This document shows, piece after piece, positions 20,979 to 30,345 of a DNA stretch of 64,000 nt (position 1 is the first letter of the stretch; each line of letters opens with the position of its first letter). The translations under genes were made by a program, and so were the position numbers. This stretch comes from Mycolicibacterium stellerae. GTDB lineage: Bacteria; Actinomycetota; Actinomycetes; Mycobacteriales; Mycobacteriaceae. The notes below the pieces were generated by a model, which saw only the letters and a list, made by a program, of their open reading frames with translations, had not been told where the DNA came from and ran no database searches. The stretch is from positions 248,001-312,000 of the forward strand of contig NZ_RARC01000002.1 in NCBI RefSeq assembly GCF_003719305.1. Direction: 5' to 3'.

Positions 20979-22048
20979 GCACTGCGCGCGATCGTGGCGC
21001 TGCCGATCACTTCGTCGCCCTCGACATCGGGGCGGTAGAGCACCATCGTCTGGCCCGGGGCAACACCAAGCAGCGGCGCGCGCAGATCGGCGACCAAGTC
21101 GCCGTCGCGCAGTTCGGCAACGGCGTCGGCGATGCCGCCGTGCGCCCGCACCTGCACCGAACACTCCACGGGTCCGCGCGGCGCGGCGCCCGAGGTGAAC
21201 ACGGGGTTAGCGCCGGTCAGGGCCCACACCTCGAGGTCGGCGGCGGCGCCGACGTGCACGGTCGCGGTGTCGGCGTCGATGGCCGTCACATAACGGGGCC
21301 GCCCGTCGGGGCCTGGGCCTGCAATACCGAGACCCTTGCGCTGGCCGATGGTGAAGCCGTGCACGCCGTCGTGTTCGGCGAGCACCGTTCCGCCCGCGTC
21401 CACCAATGTGCCGCGGCGCACGCCGATTCGGCTTCCGAGGAATGCCTTGGTGTCGCCGGACGGGATGAAGCAGATGTCGTGACTGTCGGGCTTCTCGGCG
21501 ACAGCCAGGCCGCGGCGTGCGGCCTCCTCGCGGATCTGCGGCTTGGGCGTGTCACCGATCGGGAACAGGGCATGGCGCAGCTGCTCGGCGGTCAGCACAC
21601 CGAGTACGTACGACTGGTCCTTGTCACCGTCGACGGCGCGCCGCAGCCTGCCATCCGACAGCCGCGCGTAGTGCCCGGTCGCGACGGCGTCGAACCCGAG
21701 CGCGAGCGCGCGGGCCGATAGCGCGGAGAACTTGATCCGCTCGTTGCACCGCACGCAGGGGTTCGGGGTCTCTCCGCGGGCATAGGACGACACGAAATCG
21801 TCGATGACGTCCTCTTTGAATCTGTCCGCGAAATCCCATACGTAGAAGGGAATTTCGAGAATATCGGCGACCCGGCGCGCATCGCCCGCGTCTTCTTTTG
21901 AGCAGCACCCCCGTGAGCCGGTGCGCAATGTTCCCGGCGCCGCCGACAGCGCCAAGTGCACGCCGACCACATCGTGGCCCGCGTCGACCATGCGTGCGGC
22001 GGCCACAGACGAATCAACGCCCCCACTCATCGCGACGAGAACCCGCAC
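20975..22048 (-). CDS. mnmA: tRNA 2-thiouridylase MnmA (TrmU)
   Basis: Thiolates U34 of Lys, Glu and Gln tRNAs using sulfur relayed from a cysteine desulfurase. It has 357 residues with the PP-loop [10 protein letters not shown] (residues 8-17), the catalytic cysteines in [12 protein letters not shown] and near [11 protein letters not shown], and C-terminal tRNA-binding and beta-barrel parts. GTG 22048 shares one base with the iscS stop (TAGTG), so the sulfur donor and the tRNA enzyme are translationally coupled. Its stop overlaps the lpqA stop by four bases. Confidence 0.96.
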   Translation of the reverse strand: MRVLVAMSGGVDSSVAAARMVDAGHDVVGVHLALSAAPGTLRTGSRGCCSKEDAGDARRVADILEIPFYVWDFADRFKEDVIDDFVSSYARGETPNPCVRCNERIKFSALSARALALGFDAVATGHYARLSDGRLRRAVDGDKDQSYVLGVLTAEQLRHALFPIGDTPKPQIREEAARRGLAVAEKPDSHDICFIPSGDTKAFLGSRIGVRRGTLVDAGGTVLAEHDGVHGFTIGQRKGLGIAGPGPDGRPRYVTAIDADTATVHVGAAADLEVWALTGANPVFTSGAAPRGPVECSVQVRAHGGIADAVAELRDGDLVADLRAPLLGVAPGQTMVLYRPDVEGDEVIGSATIARSA

Positions 22049-23277
22049 TACTCGACCGCCCCCGAGCTGGCCAGCGCCGCCTGCCGCGCCCGGTCCACCG
22101 CGGCGGGCAGCACATCGAGTGCGGCGTCCACATCCGACTCGATGCTGGTGTGGCCCAGCGAAAGCCGCAGTGATCCGCGGGCACTTGCCGGATCGGCGCC
22201 CATCGCGATGAGCACATGCGAAGGCTGCGCGACACCAGCCGTGCACGCCGAACCCGTCGAGCATTCGACGCCTTTGGCGTCCATCAGCATCAACAACGAA
22301 TCACCCTCGCAGCCGCGGAACGTGAAGTGCGCGTTGCCGGGAAGCCGGTGCGCACCTGTCGCGCCGTTGAGCACTACATCGTCGATGCTCGACAACACCC
22401 CGTCGACAAGGCGGTCGCGCAGCGCCTGCACGCGGGCGCTGGTGGACTCCATGCTTTCGATCGCCACCTCTGCGGCCTTGGCCATCGCCACCGCGCCTGC
22501 AACATCCGGTGTGCCCGAACGGACATCGCGTTCCTGACCGCCGCCGTGCAGAAGCGGCACGCACGCGGTATCGCGTCGCAGCAGCAGCGCGCCGACACCG
22601 GTCGGGCCGCCGAACTTGTGCGCCGCGATGCTCATCGCCGACAACCCGCTCGCGGTGAAGTCGACCGGTATCTGGCCGACTGCCTGCACCGCGTCGCTGT
22701 GCATCGGAACATCGAATTCTGCGGCCACCGCGGCCAGCTCCGGTAACGGCATGATGGTGCCGACCTCGTTGTTGGCCCACATCACCGATACCAGAGCCAC
22801 ATCGTCGTGCTCCTGCAGGGCGTCCCGGAGTGCGGCGGGGGCGACCGATCCGTCGGATGCGATCGGCAGCCAGGTCACCTCGGCGCCTTCGTGTTCGGCC
22901 AGCCATTCGATCGAGTCGAGCACCGCGTGATGTTCGACGGCGGTGGTGATGATGCGCCGACGACGAGGTTCGGCGTCGCGGCGCGCCCAGTAGACGCCCT
23001 TGATCGCCAGGTTGTCGCTCTCGGTGCCGCCCGCGGTGAAGATCACCTCGGACGGCCGCGCGCCGAGCAGCTTGGCTAGCTTCTCTCGCGATTCCTCCAT
23101 GCGCCGGCGCGCCGCGCGGCCAGTGCCGTGCAGCGACGAGGCGTTGCCGACCGTCGCGAGCACGCCCGTCATCGCCTCGATGGCAGCGGGATGCATCGGG
23201 GTGGTGGCGGCGTGATCCAGGTAGACCGGCGATGAGTCGCTTGCGCGAAGAGCATCGGGCCGAGTGTCGGTGGTCAT
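22048..23277 (-). CDS. iscS: Cysteine desulfurase (IscS/NifS family)
   Basis: PLP enzyme that removes sulfur from cysteine for Fe-S clusters and tRNA thiolation. It has 409 residues. It begins with [19 protein letters not shown] and has the PLP lysine in [30 protein letters not shown], and the active-site cysteine loop [11 protein letters not shown]. It is a group I (IscS-like) enzyme by its loop. It stands directly in front of mnmA with a one-base overlap, which supports a role in tRNA 2-thiolation as well as general sulfur supply. Confidence 0.95.
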   Translation of the reverse strand: MTTDTRPDALRASDSSPVYLDHAATTPMHPAAIEAMTGVLATVGNASSLHGTGRAARRRMEESREKLAKLLGARPSEVIFTAGGTESDNLAIKGVYWARRDAEPRRRRIITTAVEHHAVLDSIEWLAEHEGAEVTWLPIASDGSVAPAALRDALQEHDDVALVSVMWANNEVGTIMPLPELAAVAAEFDVPMHSDAVQAVGQIPVDFTASGLSAMSIAAHKFGGPTGVGALLLRRDTACVPLLHGGGQERDVRSGTPDVAGAVAMAKAAEVAIESMESTSARVQALRDRLVDGVLSSIDDVVLNGATGAHRLPGNAHFTFRGCEGDSLLMLMDAKGVECSTGSACTAGVAQPSHVLIAMGADPASARGSLRLSLGHTSIESDVDAALDVLPAAVDRARQAALASSGAVE

Positions 23278-23324
23278 AACCGTTCCATGCTAGCCGCCGC
23301 ACGGCGACCGCCCTGACTCCCCGC

Positions 23325-24158
23325 TCAGGCGACCAGCGCGTGCCCGTGTGCCGGTCGCCCGGTGCCCCCGCGAACCGCGGCTTCGCAGCGGGTGGCCAGG
23401 TCACGTCGGTCCGTTCCCGGTAACTGCAGCGACTCGACCTGCACATGCACGATGGTGCGGCGCGCGGTGACGAGGCGGCGGATCGACGCAGGCAAGGTGT
23501 CATCGCCCACGTAGGCGGCCACCGTGGACGGCGTGCCGTCGCGGTGGTGGTAGGCCAGCCGCAGGGGCTGAACCGGCCTGCCCGCGTCGACGGCGGCCTG
23601 GAACATCGCGGGCCGAAACGATCCGTAGGCCAGGCCGCACCACGTGGTGCCCTCGGGGAACGCCACCACGGTCTGGCCCGCGCTCAGTCGCGTGGCGACC
23701 ATCCCCACGACGTCGGGCAACCGCCGCAGGCTCGCCCGTTCGATCGGGATGACCTTCATCAACCGCGCCGCGACACCGAGGCCAGGCCAGCTGATCATCT
23801 CGGCCTTGGCAACGAACGAACCGGGCATCACGGCGCCGATCGAGAAGATGTCCACCCATGACACATGGCCGCTGACCACCAGCACACCGCGCAGATTGCG
23901 AATTGGCCCGCCGGACACCGTGATTCGAACGCCGAGCGCGCGCAGCATCAGCCGGCAGTAACCGCGCTGGATGTGTGACCGGCCGGGCATTGGGATCGCC
24001 AGCAGCGGAACCGCCGACAGCAGGACGACCGCGAGCGTGGCCCGAACCGCCACCCGTACCGCCACGACGATCGGCCTGCCGCTTGGCGCGCCGCCCGCGG
24101 CCACGCAACTGGCGTCGCATGTCGCGCGCGGCACCCATGGGCTGGTAACGGCGGTCAC
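23325..24158 (-). CDS. 1-acyl-glycerol-3-phosphate acyltransferase family protein (Rv3026c-like)
   Basis: 277 residues of the PlsC superfamily. It has an N-terminal membrane segment (VRATLAVVLLSAVPLLAIP), the catalytic HX4D motif in SGHVSWVDIFS, and FPEGTTWCG. The substrate could be a lysophospholipid or, as in OlsA, a lyso-ornithine lipid. Its GTG overlaps the stop of the upstream GNAT-like gene (GTGA), and that gene looks like OlsB. The pair therefore resembles the olsB-olsA arrangement of ornithine-lipid synthesis; this is inference from family and order. Confidence 0.85.
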   Translation of the reverse strand: MTAVTSPWVPRATCDASCVAAGGAPSGRPIVVAVRVAVRATLAVVLLSAVPLLAIPMPGRSHIQRGYCRLMLRALGVRITVSGGPIRNLRGVLVVSGHVSWVDIFSIGAVMPGSFVAKAEMISWPGLGVAARLMKVIPIERASLRRLPDVVGMVATRLSAGQTVVAFPEGTTWCGLAYGSFRPAMFQAAVDAGRPVQPLRLAYHHRDGTPSTVAAYVGDDTLPASIRRLVTARRTIVHVQVESLQLPGTDRRDLATRCEAAVRGGTGRPAHGHALVA

Positions 24159-25012
24159 GACGCGAACCCGTCGGCCATCTCGCTCGCCGCGGCGACCGAC
24201 CGCAGCCGTTTCAGGTATCTCGTGTCGGCCCTGCGTTTGTCGAGCAGTGCCGGGAAGTCGCCGACCCCGAATTCGGGGTCGTGAGCGGGTTCACCGCACA
24301 CCTGGGCACCGAGGCGCAGATAGCCGCGCATCAGCGGAGGAACGGCCACCCGTGCGGGCGGATCGATGGCGTCGAGACCCTTGCCGCCGACCATCACCGG
24401 CCGGTAGGGGTGCACGGTGTACTCCGAAGGGGCGGCGTGCCTGCGCAGCACGAAATCCCTGACACCGCGGATCTGGCTGCCGGGGGCGTCCGAGCTGCCC
24501 GGTGCGTCCGAATCCTCAACGGGCACCGAGACGCAGCCGGTGACGTAGTCGTAGCCGCACCGGTCGAGATAGGCCAGGATGCCCGCCCACATGAGCAGCA
24601 CCACGCCGCCGTTGCGGTGGTCGCCGCGGACCACGGCGCGGCCCATCTCGACCAGCGACGGCCGCAGCCCATCCAGCCCTGTGACGTCGAATTCGGTTGC
24701 GGTGTACAGCCCGCCTGCGGCGATGGCGCCCGGCGGCGGAAGCATCCGGTAGCAGCCGACCAGCTCGCCGGTGTTGTCCTCCCGGACCAGCAGGTGATCG
24801 CAGAACTCGTCGAACCGGTCAGCATCTCGGCCGTCGCTCGCTCCTGCGAGCGCGAAACCCGGTTCGGTGGTGAACACGTCATGGCGAAGGCGCTGAGCGG
24901 CTTCGATGAGCGCGGGGTCGGTGGACAGCAGCAAGGTGTAACGCGGCGCCGACGACGAGGTCGTCGGTCCGCTCGGTTGGTCAGCGGCTATCAGAACAGA
25001 GGCGGTGCTCAC
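24155..25012 (-). CDS. Ornithine-acyltransferase-like (OlsB/GNAT hemolysin family) protein
   Basis: 285 residues, homologue of Rv3027c. The GNAT-like core includes ALIEAAQRLRHDVFTTEPGF, VGCYRMLPPPGAIA, the Glu-containing SLVEMGRAVVRGDHRNGGV and MWAGILAYLDRCGYDYVTGC, all typical of the acyltransferase family that contains OlsB and was once called hemolysin. The predicted reaction is N-acylation of ornithine from acyl-ACP. A short tandem duplication (DAPGS twice) sits between the core and the C-terminal part. It overlaps the PlsC-type gene by four bases. Confidence 0.8.
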   Translation of the reverse strand: MSTASVLIAADQPSGPTTSSSAPRYTLLLSTDPALIEAAQRLRHDVFTTEPGFALAGASDGRDADRFDEFCDHLLVREDNTGELVGCYRMLPPPGAIAAGGLYTATEFDVTGLDGLRPSLVEMGRAVVRGDHRNGGVVLLMWAGILAYLDRCGYDYVTGCVSVPVEDSDAPGSSDAPGSQIRGVRDFVLRRHAAPSEYTVHPYRPVMVGGKGLDAIDPPARVAVPPLMRGYLRLGAQVCGEPAHDPEFGVGDFPALLDKRRADTRYLKRLRSVAAASEMADGFAS

Positions 25013-25102
25013 GACTGCACGGTCGCCCAGCCGCCTCTCGAAACGGCATCGTCGCGGTGACGTGTCCGTGCACGCTGGGTGACGAATTGAGGCGATCCGA
25101 CG

Positions 25103-25756
25103 TCAGCTGTCCAGGAACACCACGTTGTTCTCGACGGGATTGCGCGGTACCGCGAGGTAGTTGCCGGGAAATGTGGGGTCCGGGTAGCCGATGGCAAGGC
25201 CGCAGAGCACGGTCAGCTCGTCGGGTATGTCCAGCTGTTCTCGCAGCGTCTCCGGGTAGGCGGCGATCGACACCTGTACGCAGGTGCCGAGACCGCGTTC
25301 GGTCAAGGCCAGCACCAGCGTCTGCAGGAACATGCCGACGCCGAGGCTGTCGACCGGTCCGAGATCGCGGTGCATGCACACGACGGCACCCACGGGCGCG
25401 CGAAAAAACTCCCAGTTGCGCAGCTGGGCCATCCGGCGTGCTTCCGCGTCGTGCCGCCGGATACCCATCGAGCCGTAGACCAGTGCACCGAGATCCCGCC
25501 GCAGTGGAAGGAATGCCTCCGGAAGGCCGGTAGTCACCGGCAATTCGACGGATGCCTCCTCGAGCAACGCTTCGACCAGCCGGTCGCGTCGAGGTCCCGA
25601 TGTGATGAATATCCGCCACGGTTGGATGTTCGAGTTCGAAGGCGCGCGCATCGCGAGCGACACCGCTTCGTCGAGCAGCTCACGAGGCACCGCCTTGTCC
25701 CGCAGGAACATCCGCGTCGAGCGGCGTCCCCTCACGACATCGCCGAGTTCTGTCAT
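25103..25756 (-). CDS. Nitroreductase-family flavoprotein
   Basis: 217 residues. FMN-binding signatures are RRSTRMFLRDKAVPRELLDE, RAPSNSNIQPWRIF, and near the C-terminus GLAIGYPDPTFPGNYLAVPR. Members reduce nitro compounds, quinones or enones with NAD(P)H; the natural substrate is unknown. It lies 90 bases upstream of the OlsB-like gene in the same direction and marks the left border of the inserted sugar-alcohol locus. Confidence 0.88.
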   Translation of the reverse strand: MTELGDVVRGRRSTRMFLRDKAVPRELLDEAVSLAMRAPSNSNIQPWRIFITSGPRRDRLVEALLEEASVELPVTTGLPEAFLPLRRDLGALVYGSMGIRRHDAEARRMAQLRNWEFFRAPVGAVVCMHRDLGPVDSLGVGMFLQTLVLALTERGLGTCVQVSIAAYPETLREQLDIPDELTVLCGLAIGYPDPTFPGNYLAVPRNPVENNVVFLDS

Positions 25757-25869
25757 GTCGAGGGTTGTCTCCGATCGGATTCAGGTCGGGTCAGCGCGAT
25801 CCTCATACGCCCAGCCTGACGCGCGCAGCGCGCGGTCGAACCCTTGAAAGTCCTAGGCCTCGTCGGACG

Positions 25870-26343
25870 CTACGGGGCGATTGGCTCGTATCCGCGGATG
25901 GCCTCGACCTTGTCGGCCGACCTGCCCTGCGGGTCGAATTCATATCCCAGCCACTCGCGGGCGAGCCTGCGAGCCAACTCGAGGCCGATGACCCGCTGGC
26001 CGAGGCACAGCACCTGGGCGTCATTGGACAGCACAGATCGCTCGACCGAGAAGCTATCGTGCGCGGTGACCGCTCGGATGCCGGGCACCTTGTTGGCGCT
26101 GATGGCGACCCCGAGGCCGGTGCCGCAGACCAGCAGGGCCCGGTCGGCCTTGCCTTCGGCGATCAGCCGCGCCGCCGCGACCGCCACGTGCGGATACGCG
26201 GTGTCCTCATCGGCGCCGACGCCGACGTCTGTGACCTCGGCGACGCGGGAGTCGGCCCGCAGGTCGCCCTTGAGCGCTTCCTTGTATTCGTAGCCGGCGT
26301 CGTCGGAGCCGACGACGACGCGCAACCCACCCTGTGAGCTCAT
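25870..26343 (-). CDS. RpiB/LacAB-type sugar-phosphate isomerase, probably erythrulose 4-phosphate isomerase
   Basis: 157 residues of the RpiB family: [17 protein letters not shown] at the N-terminus, the anion loop [16 protein letters not shown], and the helix [20 protein letters not shown]. In mycobacterial erythritol and threitol catabolism such proteins (DerI) convert D-erythrulose 4-phosphate to D-erythrose 4-phosphate. That role is inferred here from the neighbouring EltD-like and DhaKL-like genes. ATG 26343 shares a base with the kinase stop (TGATG) and follows AAGGAG, so the two are translationally coupled. Confidence 0.82.
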   Translation of the reverse strand: MSSQGGLRVVVGSDDAGYEYKEALKGDLRADSRVAEVTDVGVGADEDTAYPHVAVAAARLIAEGKADRALLVCGTGLGVAISANKVPGIRAVTAHDSFSVERSVLSNDAQVLCLGQRVIGLELARRLAREWLGYEFDPQGRSADKVEAIRGYEPIAP

Positions 26344-28085
26344 CAGCCATCTCCTTTTGCGGTCAGAGCGAAGCAGTCGGCGACGGTGTGCGCGCACATC
26401 GCCAGCGAGGTCGCCCCCGCATCGGGGGTACCCACGCTGCGCTCGGCCAGCGGGCGCGCCCGGCCCACCTTCGGACGCATTTCCGAGGTCGCGCGGGCCG
26501 ATTCGGTGGCGACGTCGGCCGCCAACCGCCACGCCTCCTGCCACGGCTGGCCGTCAGCCACCCGTCGTTCGAGGTCTTCGACGAACGGCAGCAGTGCGTC
26601 GAGCATCGTTTTGTCGCCGGGCGATGCGCCGCCGAGCTGGGTCAAAGCGTCGTAACCGTCGCGCATACCCGCCGCGACGGTCTCGGAATCGGGCCTGCCG
26701 GTATCGCCGAGCCTGGCTCCGAGCGCAGACAGCATCGCCCCCCACAACACCCCGGATGTGCCACCCGCCTTCGCGGCCCATGCCTTGCCTGCGGCGGTCA
26801 GCACCGAGCCCTGTCCCGCACCCTCCTCGACGGCGTGCGCCGCCGCATCGCGCGCCGCCGCCGAACCCTTGACCATGCCGCGGCCGTGGTCTCCGTCGCC
26901 TGCGACGGCGTCGATACGGCCGAGTTCATCTTCTGCGTCGGCGAGCATGCCTGCCATCGCCTCGAGTGCGCGCGCGATCAGCTGGCCACCGCGACGGCCA
27001 TCGTCGTCGGCGAGCTCCGCGACATCCCGCGACGGGGCGGCGGCCTCCGCTTCAGCATCGGAGCGTCGCTCCCCCTCCGCTGCAGAACTGGTCGCTCCCT
27101 TGCGGTACGCCGGGCTGTCTGCAGGCGCGCGCCAATACTTTTCCAGCTCCTCGTCCAGCCACATCACGGTCAGCGAACACCCGGCCATGTCAAGGCTGGT
27201 GACGAGCTCACCGACTTCGGGTTCGACGATCTCGTATCCGCGTTCGCGGATCAGTGCCGCTGCCGCACCCCATACGACGAAGAGTTCCTCGTACTTGGTC
27301 CGGCCAAGACCGTTGAGTATCACCGCGATTCGCGTGCTGTCGGTGCTGGGCTTGTCAGCGAAGACACCCTCGACAAGGGTGGCCGCCAACTCCGCCGCCG
27401 ACGGCATGTCCTCGTCGGAGACCCCCGGCTCACCGTGAATGCCGAGTCCCACGCCCATCTGGCCGTCCGGCACCGTGAACAACGGCCCGTCGGCGCCGGG
27501 AAGCGTGCAGCCGTCGAATGCGACGCCAAGTGTTCGGGTTGCGGCGTTCGACGCCTCGGCGACGCGGATCACGCCTGCCAGATCGAGGCCGTCCTCGGCT
27601 GCCGCGCTGGCGCACTTGAACACGGTGAAATCACCCGCGATGCCCCGGCGTTTGGCTTCCTCGCCCTTTGGTGCGCTTGCGATGTCGTCGGTGACGGCGA
27701 AGTAGTGCGCTTCGATACCTTCGCTGCGCAACTGCGTGACGGCGAGACCGAAGTTCATCACGTCACCCGCATAGTTGCCCGTGGTCAGCAGCACGCCCGC
27801 ATCACCGTGAGCGGCACGTGCAACGGATGCGGCCTCCTGCGCCGACGGAGAGGTGAAGATGTTGCCGACCACCGCTCCGTCGGCGAACCCGGCGCCCACG
27901 GTTCCACAGAACGCCGGGTAGTGGCCGGAGCCGCCGCCGATGACCACGGCAACCTTCCCGGGTGGGGTCTTGTTCGCGCGGACCACCCCGCCTGGGACAC
28001 CGACGACGTATTGCGGATACGCGTCGAGGAACCCGACGAGCATGTCCTCGGTGAACCGGGCCGGGTCGTTGAACAGTTTTGTCAT
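26343..28085 (-). CDS. Fused DhaK-DhaL ketose kinase (erythrulose/dihydroxyacetone kinase family)
   Basis: 580 residues. The DhaK part (about 1-330) has [11 protein letters not shown] and the substrate-binding histidine in [15 protein letters not shown] linker of about 40 residues rich in Ala, Glu and Ser follows. The ATP-binding DhaL part (about 365-575) has [13 protein letters not shown] and [21 protein letters not shown]-dependent enzymes of this fused type include the L- and D-erythrulose kinases LerK and DerK of M. smegmatis. Given the EltD-like dehydrogenase and the isomerase, erythrulose is the likely substrate, but dihydroxyacetone cannot be excluded. The start overlaps the upstream ATPase stop (ATGA). 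Confidence 0.88.
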   Translation of the reverse strand: MTKLFNDPARFTEDMLVGFLDAYPQYVVGVPGGVVRANKTPPGKVAVVIGGGSGHYPAFCGTVGAGFADGAVVGNIFTSPSAQEAASVARAAHGDAGVLLTTGNYAGDVMNFGLAVTQLRSEGIEAHYFAVTDDIASAPKGEEAKRRGIAGDFTVFKCASAAAEDGLDLAGVIRVAEASNAATRTLGVAFDGCTLPGADGPLFTVPDGQMGVGLGIHGEPGVSDEDMPSAAELAATLVEGVFADKPSTDSTRIAVILNGLGRTKYEELFVVWGAAAALIRERGYEIVEPEVGELVTSLDMAGCSLTVMWLDEELEKYWRAPADSPAYRKGATSSAAEGERRSDAEAEAAAPSRDVAELADDDGRRGGQLIARALEAMAGMLADAEDELGRIDAVAGDGDHGRGMVKGSAAARDAAAHAVEEGAGQGSVLTAAGKAWAAKAGGTSGVLWGAMLSALGARLGDTGRPDSETVAAGMRDGYDALTQLGGASPGDKTMLDALLPFVEDLERRVADGQPWQEAWRLAADVATESARATSEMRPKVGRARPLAERSVGTPDAGATSLAMCAHTVADCFALTAKGDG

Positions 28086-29230
28086 CGCAGACGCACTCCT
28101 GTCTCGACATCGAACAGGTATACCCGCTCGGGCGGAGCACTCACGACGACCTTCTGCTCGGGTTCATACGATTGCTGCGCGGGTGTCTGGACTACGACGC
28201 CCTCCTCCATACCCGCGACCGTGGTGGTGGCAAGACCGAACTCGAGCAGGTGCTCGAAGTAGGCGACGGTGGTGGAGATGCCCTCCGCCCCGGAGCCTTC
28301 GGCGCTCAGCGAGCAGTCCTGTGGCCGGATCCCGACCGTCACCCGCGTTCCGTCCGCGACCGAGGTCACCCCGGTCTCCAGAGATCCGCTGTCCGCGCCG
28401 ATCTCGACGCGCGTCTTGCCGTCGGTGACCTTGGCGACTCCACGGATGACGTTGATCTGGGGTTCACCGACGAATTCCGCCACGAACAGGTTGGCCGGGT
28501 CGTCGAACACCTCGTCGGGTGTGCCGAACTGTTGCACCACCCCGGCATCCATCACAGCCAGCCGGTCGGCAAGCGACAACGCCTCAACCTGATCGTGGGT
28601 GACGACGATGGTCGTGTAGCCGAATTCGCGCTGCAGCACCTTCAGTTCACGCCGCACGCGCTGGCGGGCTGACGCATCGAGGTGGCTCAGCGGTTCGTCG
28701 AGCAGCAGCACGGGCGGGTTACGCACGAGTGCACGGGCCAACGCGACACGCTGCTTCTGTCCGCTGGACAGTCCGGCGGGCCGCAGCTCGAGCATGTCGT
28801 TCATCTCGAGCCGGTCGCAGATCGAGGCGACCATCTTTTCGGCGCCCTTGACCTTGCGGGCCTTGAGGCCGTACAGCAAGTTGTCGCGCACGGACATCGG
28901 CGGATACAGCGCATAGCTCTCGAAGCCGACCCCGATGCCACGCTTGGAGGCGGGGAGTTGCGAAACCTCCCGGTCACCGATCTTGATGGAACCGCTTGTC
29001 ACCGTTTCGAGCCCGGCGATCATCCGCAGCGTGGTGGTCTTGCCGCAGCCGGACGGGCCGAGCAACGCAACCAGCTCTCCCGGTTCGATGGCGAGGTCGA
29101 TGCCTTTGACGGCCGTGACCTGCTCGCGGCCGCGCGACGCATAGGTCTTCACCAGATCGGCCAGCGTGAGGCTCTGAGCCGTCTTCGGCCCCGCAGTGGG
29201 CTTGTGTGGAGCTTCTGTAGTCGTGCTCAT
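28082..29230 (-). CDS. Sugar ABC transporter ATPase, second copy (MalK/UgpC type)
   Basis: 382 residues with an N-terminal ATPase domain and a C-terminal MalK-like regulatory OB fold (VTVGIRPQDCSLS). Walker A is GPSGCGKT (58-65) and Walker B is LLLDEPLSHLDA. Two core motifs depart from consensus: the Q-loop glutamine is Glu 104 (GFESYALYP), and the signature is LSSGQ instead of LSGGQ. It partners the other ATPase at 29227-30345, which it overlaps by four bases. CUT1 importers usually use two copies of one ATPase; a pair of different ATPases recalls the rhizobial glycerol importer GlpSTPQV. Confidence 0.92.
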   Translation of the reverse strand: MSTTTEAPHKPTAGPKTAQSLTLADLVKTYASRGREQVTAVKGIDLAIEPGELVALLGPSGCGKTTTLRMIAGLETVTSGSIKIGDREVSQLPASKRGIGVGFESYALYPPMSVRDNLLYGLKARKVKGAEKMVASICDRLEMNDMLELRPAGLSSGQKQRVALARALVRNPPVLLLDEPLSHLDASARQRVRRELKVLQREFGYTTIVVTHDQVEALSLADRLAVMDAGVVQQFGTPDEVFDDPANLFVAEFVGEPQINVIRGVAKVTDGKTRVEIGADSGSLETGVTSVADGTRVTVGIRPQDCSLSAEGSGAEGISTTVAYFEHLLEFGLATTTVAGMEEGVVVQTPAQQSYEPEQKVVVSAPPERVYLFDVETGVRLR

Positions 29231-30345
29231 TGTGCCGTCTCCAAAGTCTTGTCGGTCGCGGAACCGAGCCGCTCCGTGTCGCCGTCGCCGGGGGCGAATA
29301 CGTGCACGTTGTCGTCGGCGACGCTCATGGTGATTTCGGTGCCTTCGTCGACGCCCTCGCGACCCGATGCCAGCACGATCACCTGCTCGCCGCCTGCCTT
29401 CACGGTCAACTCGACGTTGCGGCCCAACCGCTCGGCGAGCGTCACGGTCCCCGCCATGTGCGCCGATCCCGTTGCGGTTCCGACGTGGATGTCGCAGGGC
29501 CGCAGTCCTACTCGCACACGATCACCGCGATCACACGCGGTGCCCGCAGGGATCGGGACGTCCAGCGACCCGTCACCGAGGCGAATGCGGCCGTCGTCGA
29601 CCACCCCGTCGAGGATGTTAATCTCGGGCTGTCCGAGCGAGCGGGCCACAAAGGTGTCGGCCGGTCGTCGCCAGATCTCGTCGGGCGTGCCGATCTGGAC
29701 GAACCGCCCCTTGCGAAGCACCGCGATGCGGTCGCCGAGCGCCAGTGCTTCCTGGTAGTCGTGGGTGACGTAGATAGTCGTCGTGTTCGACATCGCGCTG
29801 AGCTGTTTCAACTCGGCGCGCATCGCGGCACGTAGCTTGGCGTCGAGGTGGCTGAGCGGTTCGTCGAGCAGATAGATGTCGGCAGGCCGGACCAACACCC
29901 GGCCAAGCGCCACCCGCTGGCGCTGTCCGTTGGACAGCTCACGAGGAAAGCGGTTGAGCAGGTGGTTGATTCCGAGCGTGGTGGTGACCTGGTCGATCCG
30001 TTCGGTGCGCTGTGCCTCTGAGTACTTACCTGTCCTGCCCGACTTCAGCGGCGACGCCAGGTTCTCAGTGACGGTTTTCTGCGGGTACAGCGCGTAGCTC
30101 TCGAACGCCATCGCCACGTTGCGGTGGTACGGCTCGACGAGGGTCATGTCGACACCGCCGATGTGCACCGATCCCTCGTCGATGTCCACTAGGCCGGCAA
30201 CCGATTTCAGCGTGGTCGTCTTGCCTGCACCGCTGGGGCCGAGGATGACGAAGAACTCGCCGTCGGCGATGTCGACCGACAGGGCGTCCACTGCGACCGT
30301 TTTACCGAACGTCTTGCGCAAGTTGGCAAGAGAGACTGTCGCCAT
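29227..30345 (-). CDS. Sugar ABC transporter ATPase, first copy (MalK/UgpC type)
   Basis: 372 residues. Walker A is GPSGAGKT (36-43) and Walker B is YLLDEPLSHLDA. Like its neighbour it has Glu instead of Gln in the Q-loop (Glu 82, AFESYALYP) and a changed signature, LSNGQ. The C-terminal regulatory domain contains VRVGLRPCDIHVG. The parallel changes in both ATPases suggest that they evolved together as a heterodimer. It overlaps the permease gene by one base. Confidence 0.92.
   Translation of the reverse strand: MATVSLANLRKTFGKTVAVDALSVDIADGEFFVILGPSGAGKTTTLKSVAGLVDIDEGSVHIGGVDMTLVEPYHRNVAMAFESYALYPQKTVTENLASPLKSGRTGKYSEAQRTERIDQVTTTLGINHLLNRFPRELSNGQRQRVALGRVLVRPADIYLLDEPLSHLDAKLRAAMRAELKQLSAMSNTTTIYVTHDYQEALALGDRIAVLRKGRFVQIGTPDEIWRRPADTFVARSLGQPEINILDGVVDDGRIRLGDGSLDVPIPAGTACDRGDRVRVGLRPCDIHVGTATGSAHMAGTVTLAERLGRNVELTVKAGGEQVIVLASGREGVDEGTEITMSVADDNVHVFAPGDGDTERLGSATDKTLETAQ

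Noticed and set aside
24479..24514. Short tandem duplication encoding DAPGS twice in the OlsB-like gene
   Set aside because: Real but minor; a slippage in a loop between domains with no sign of function.
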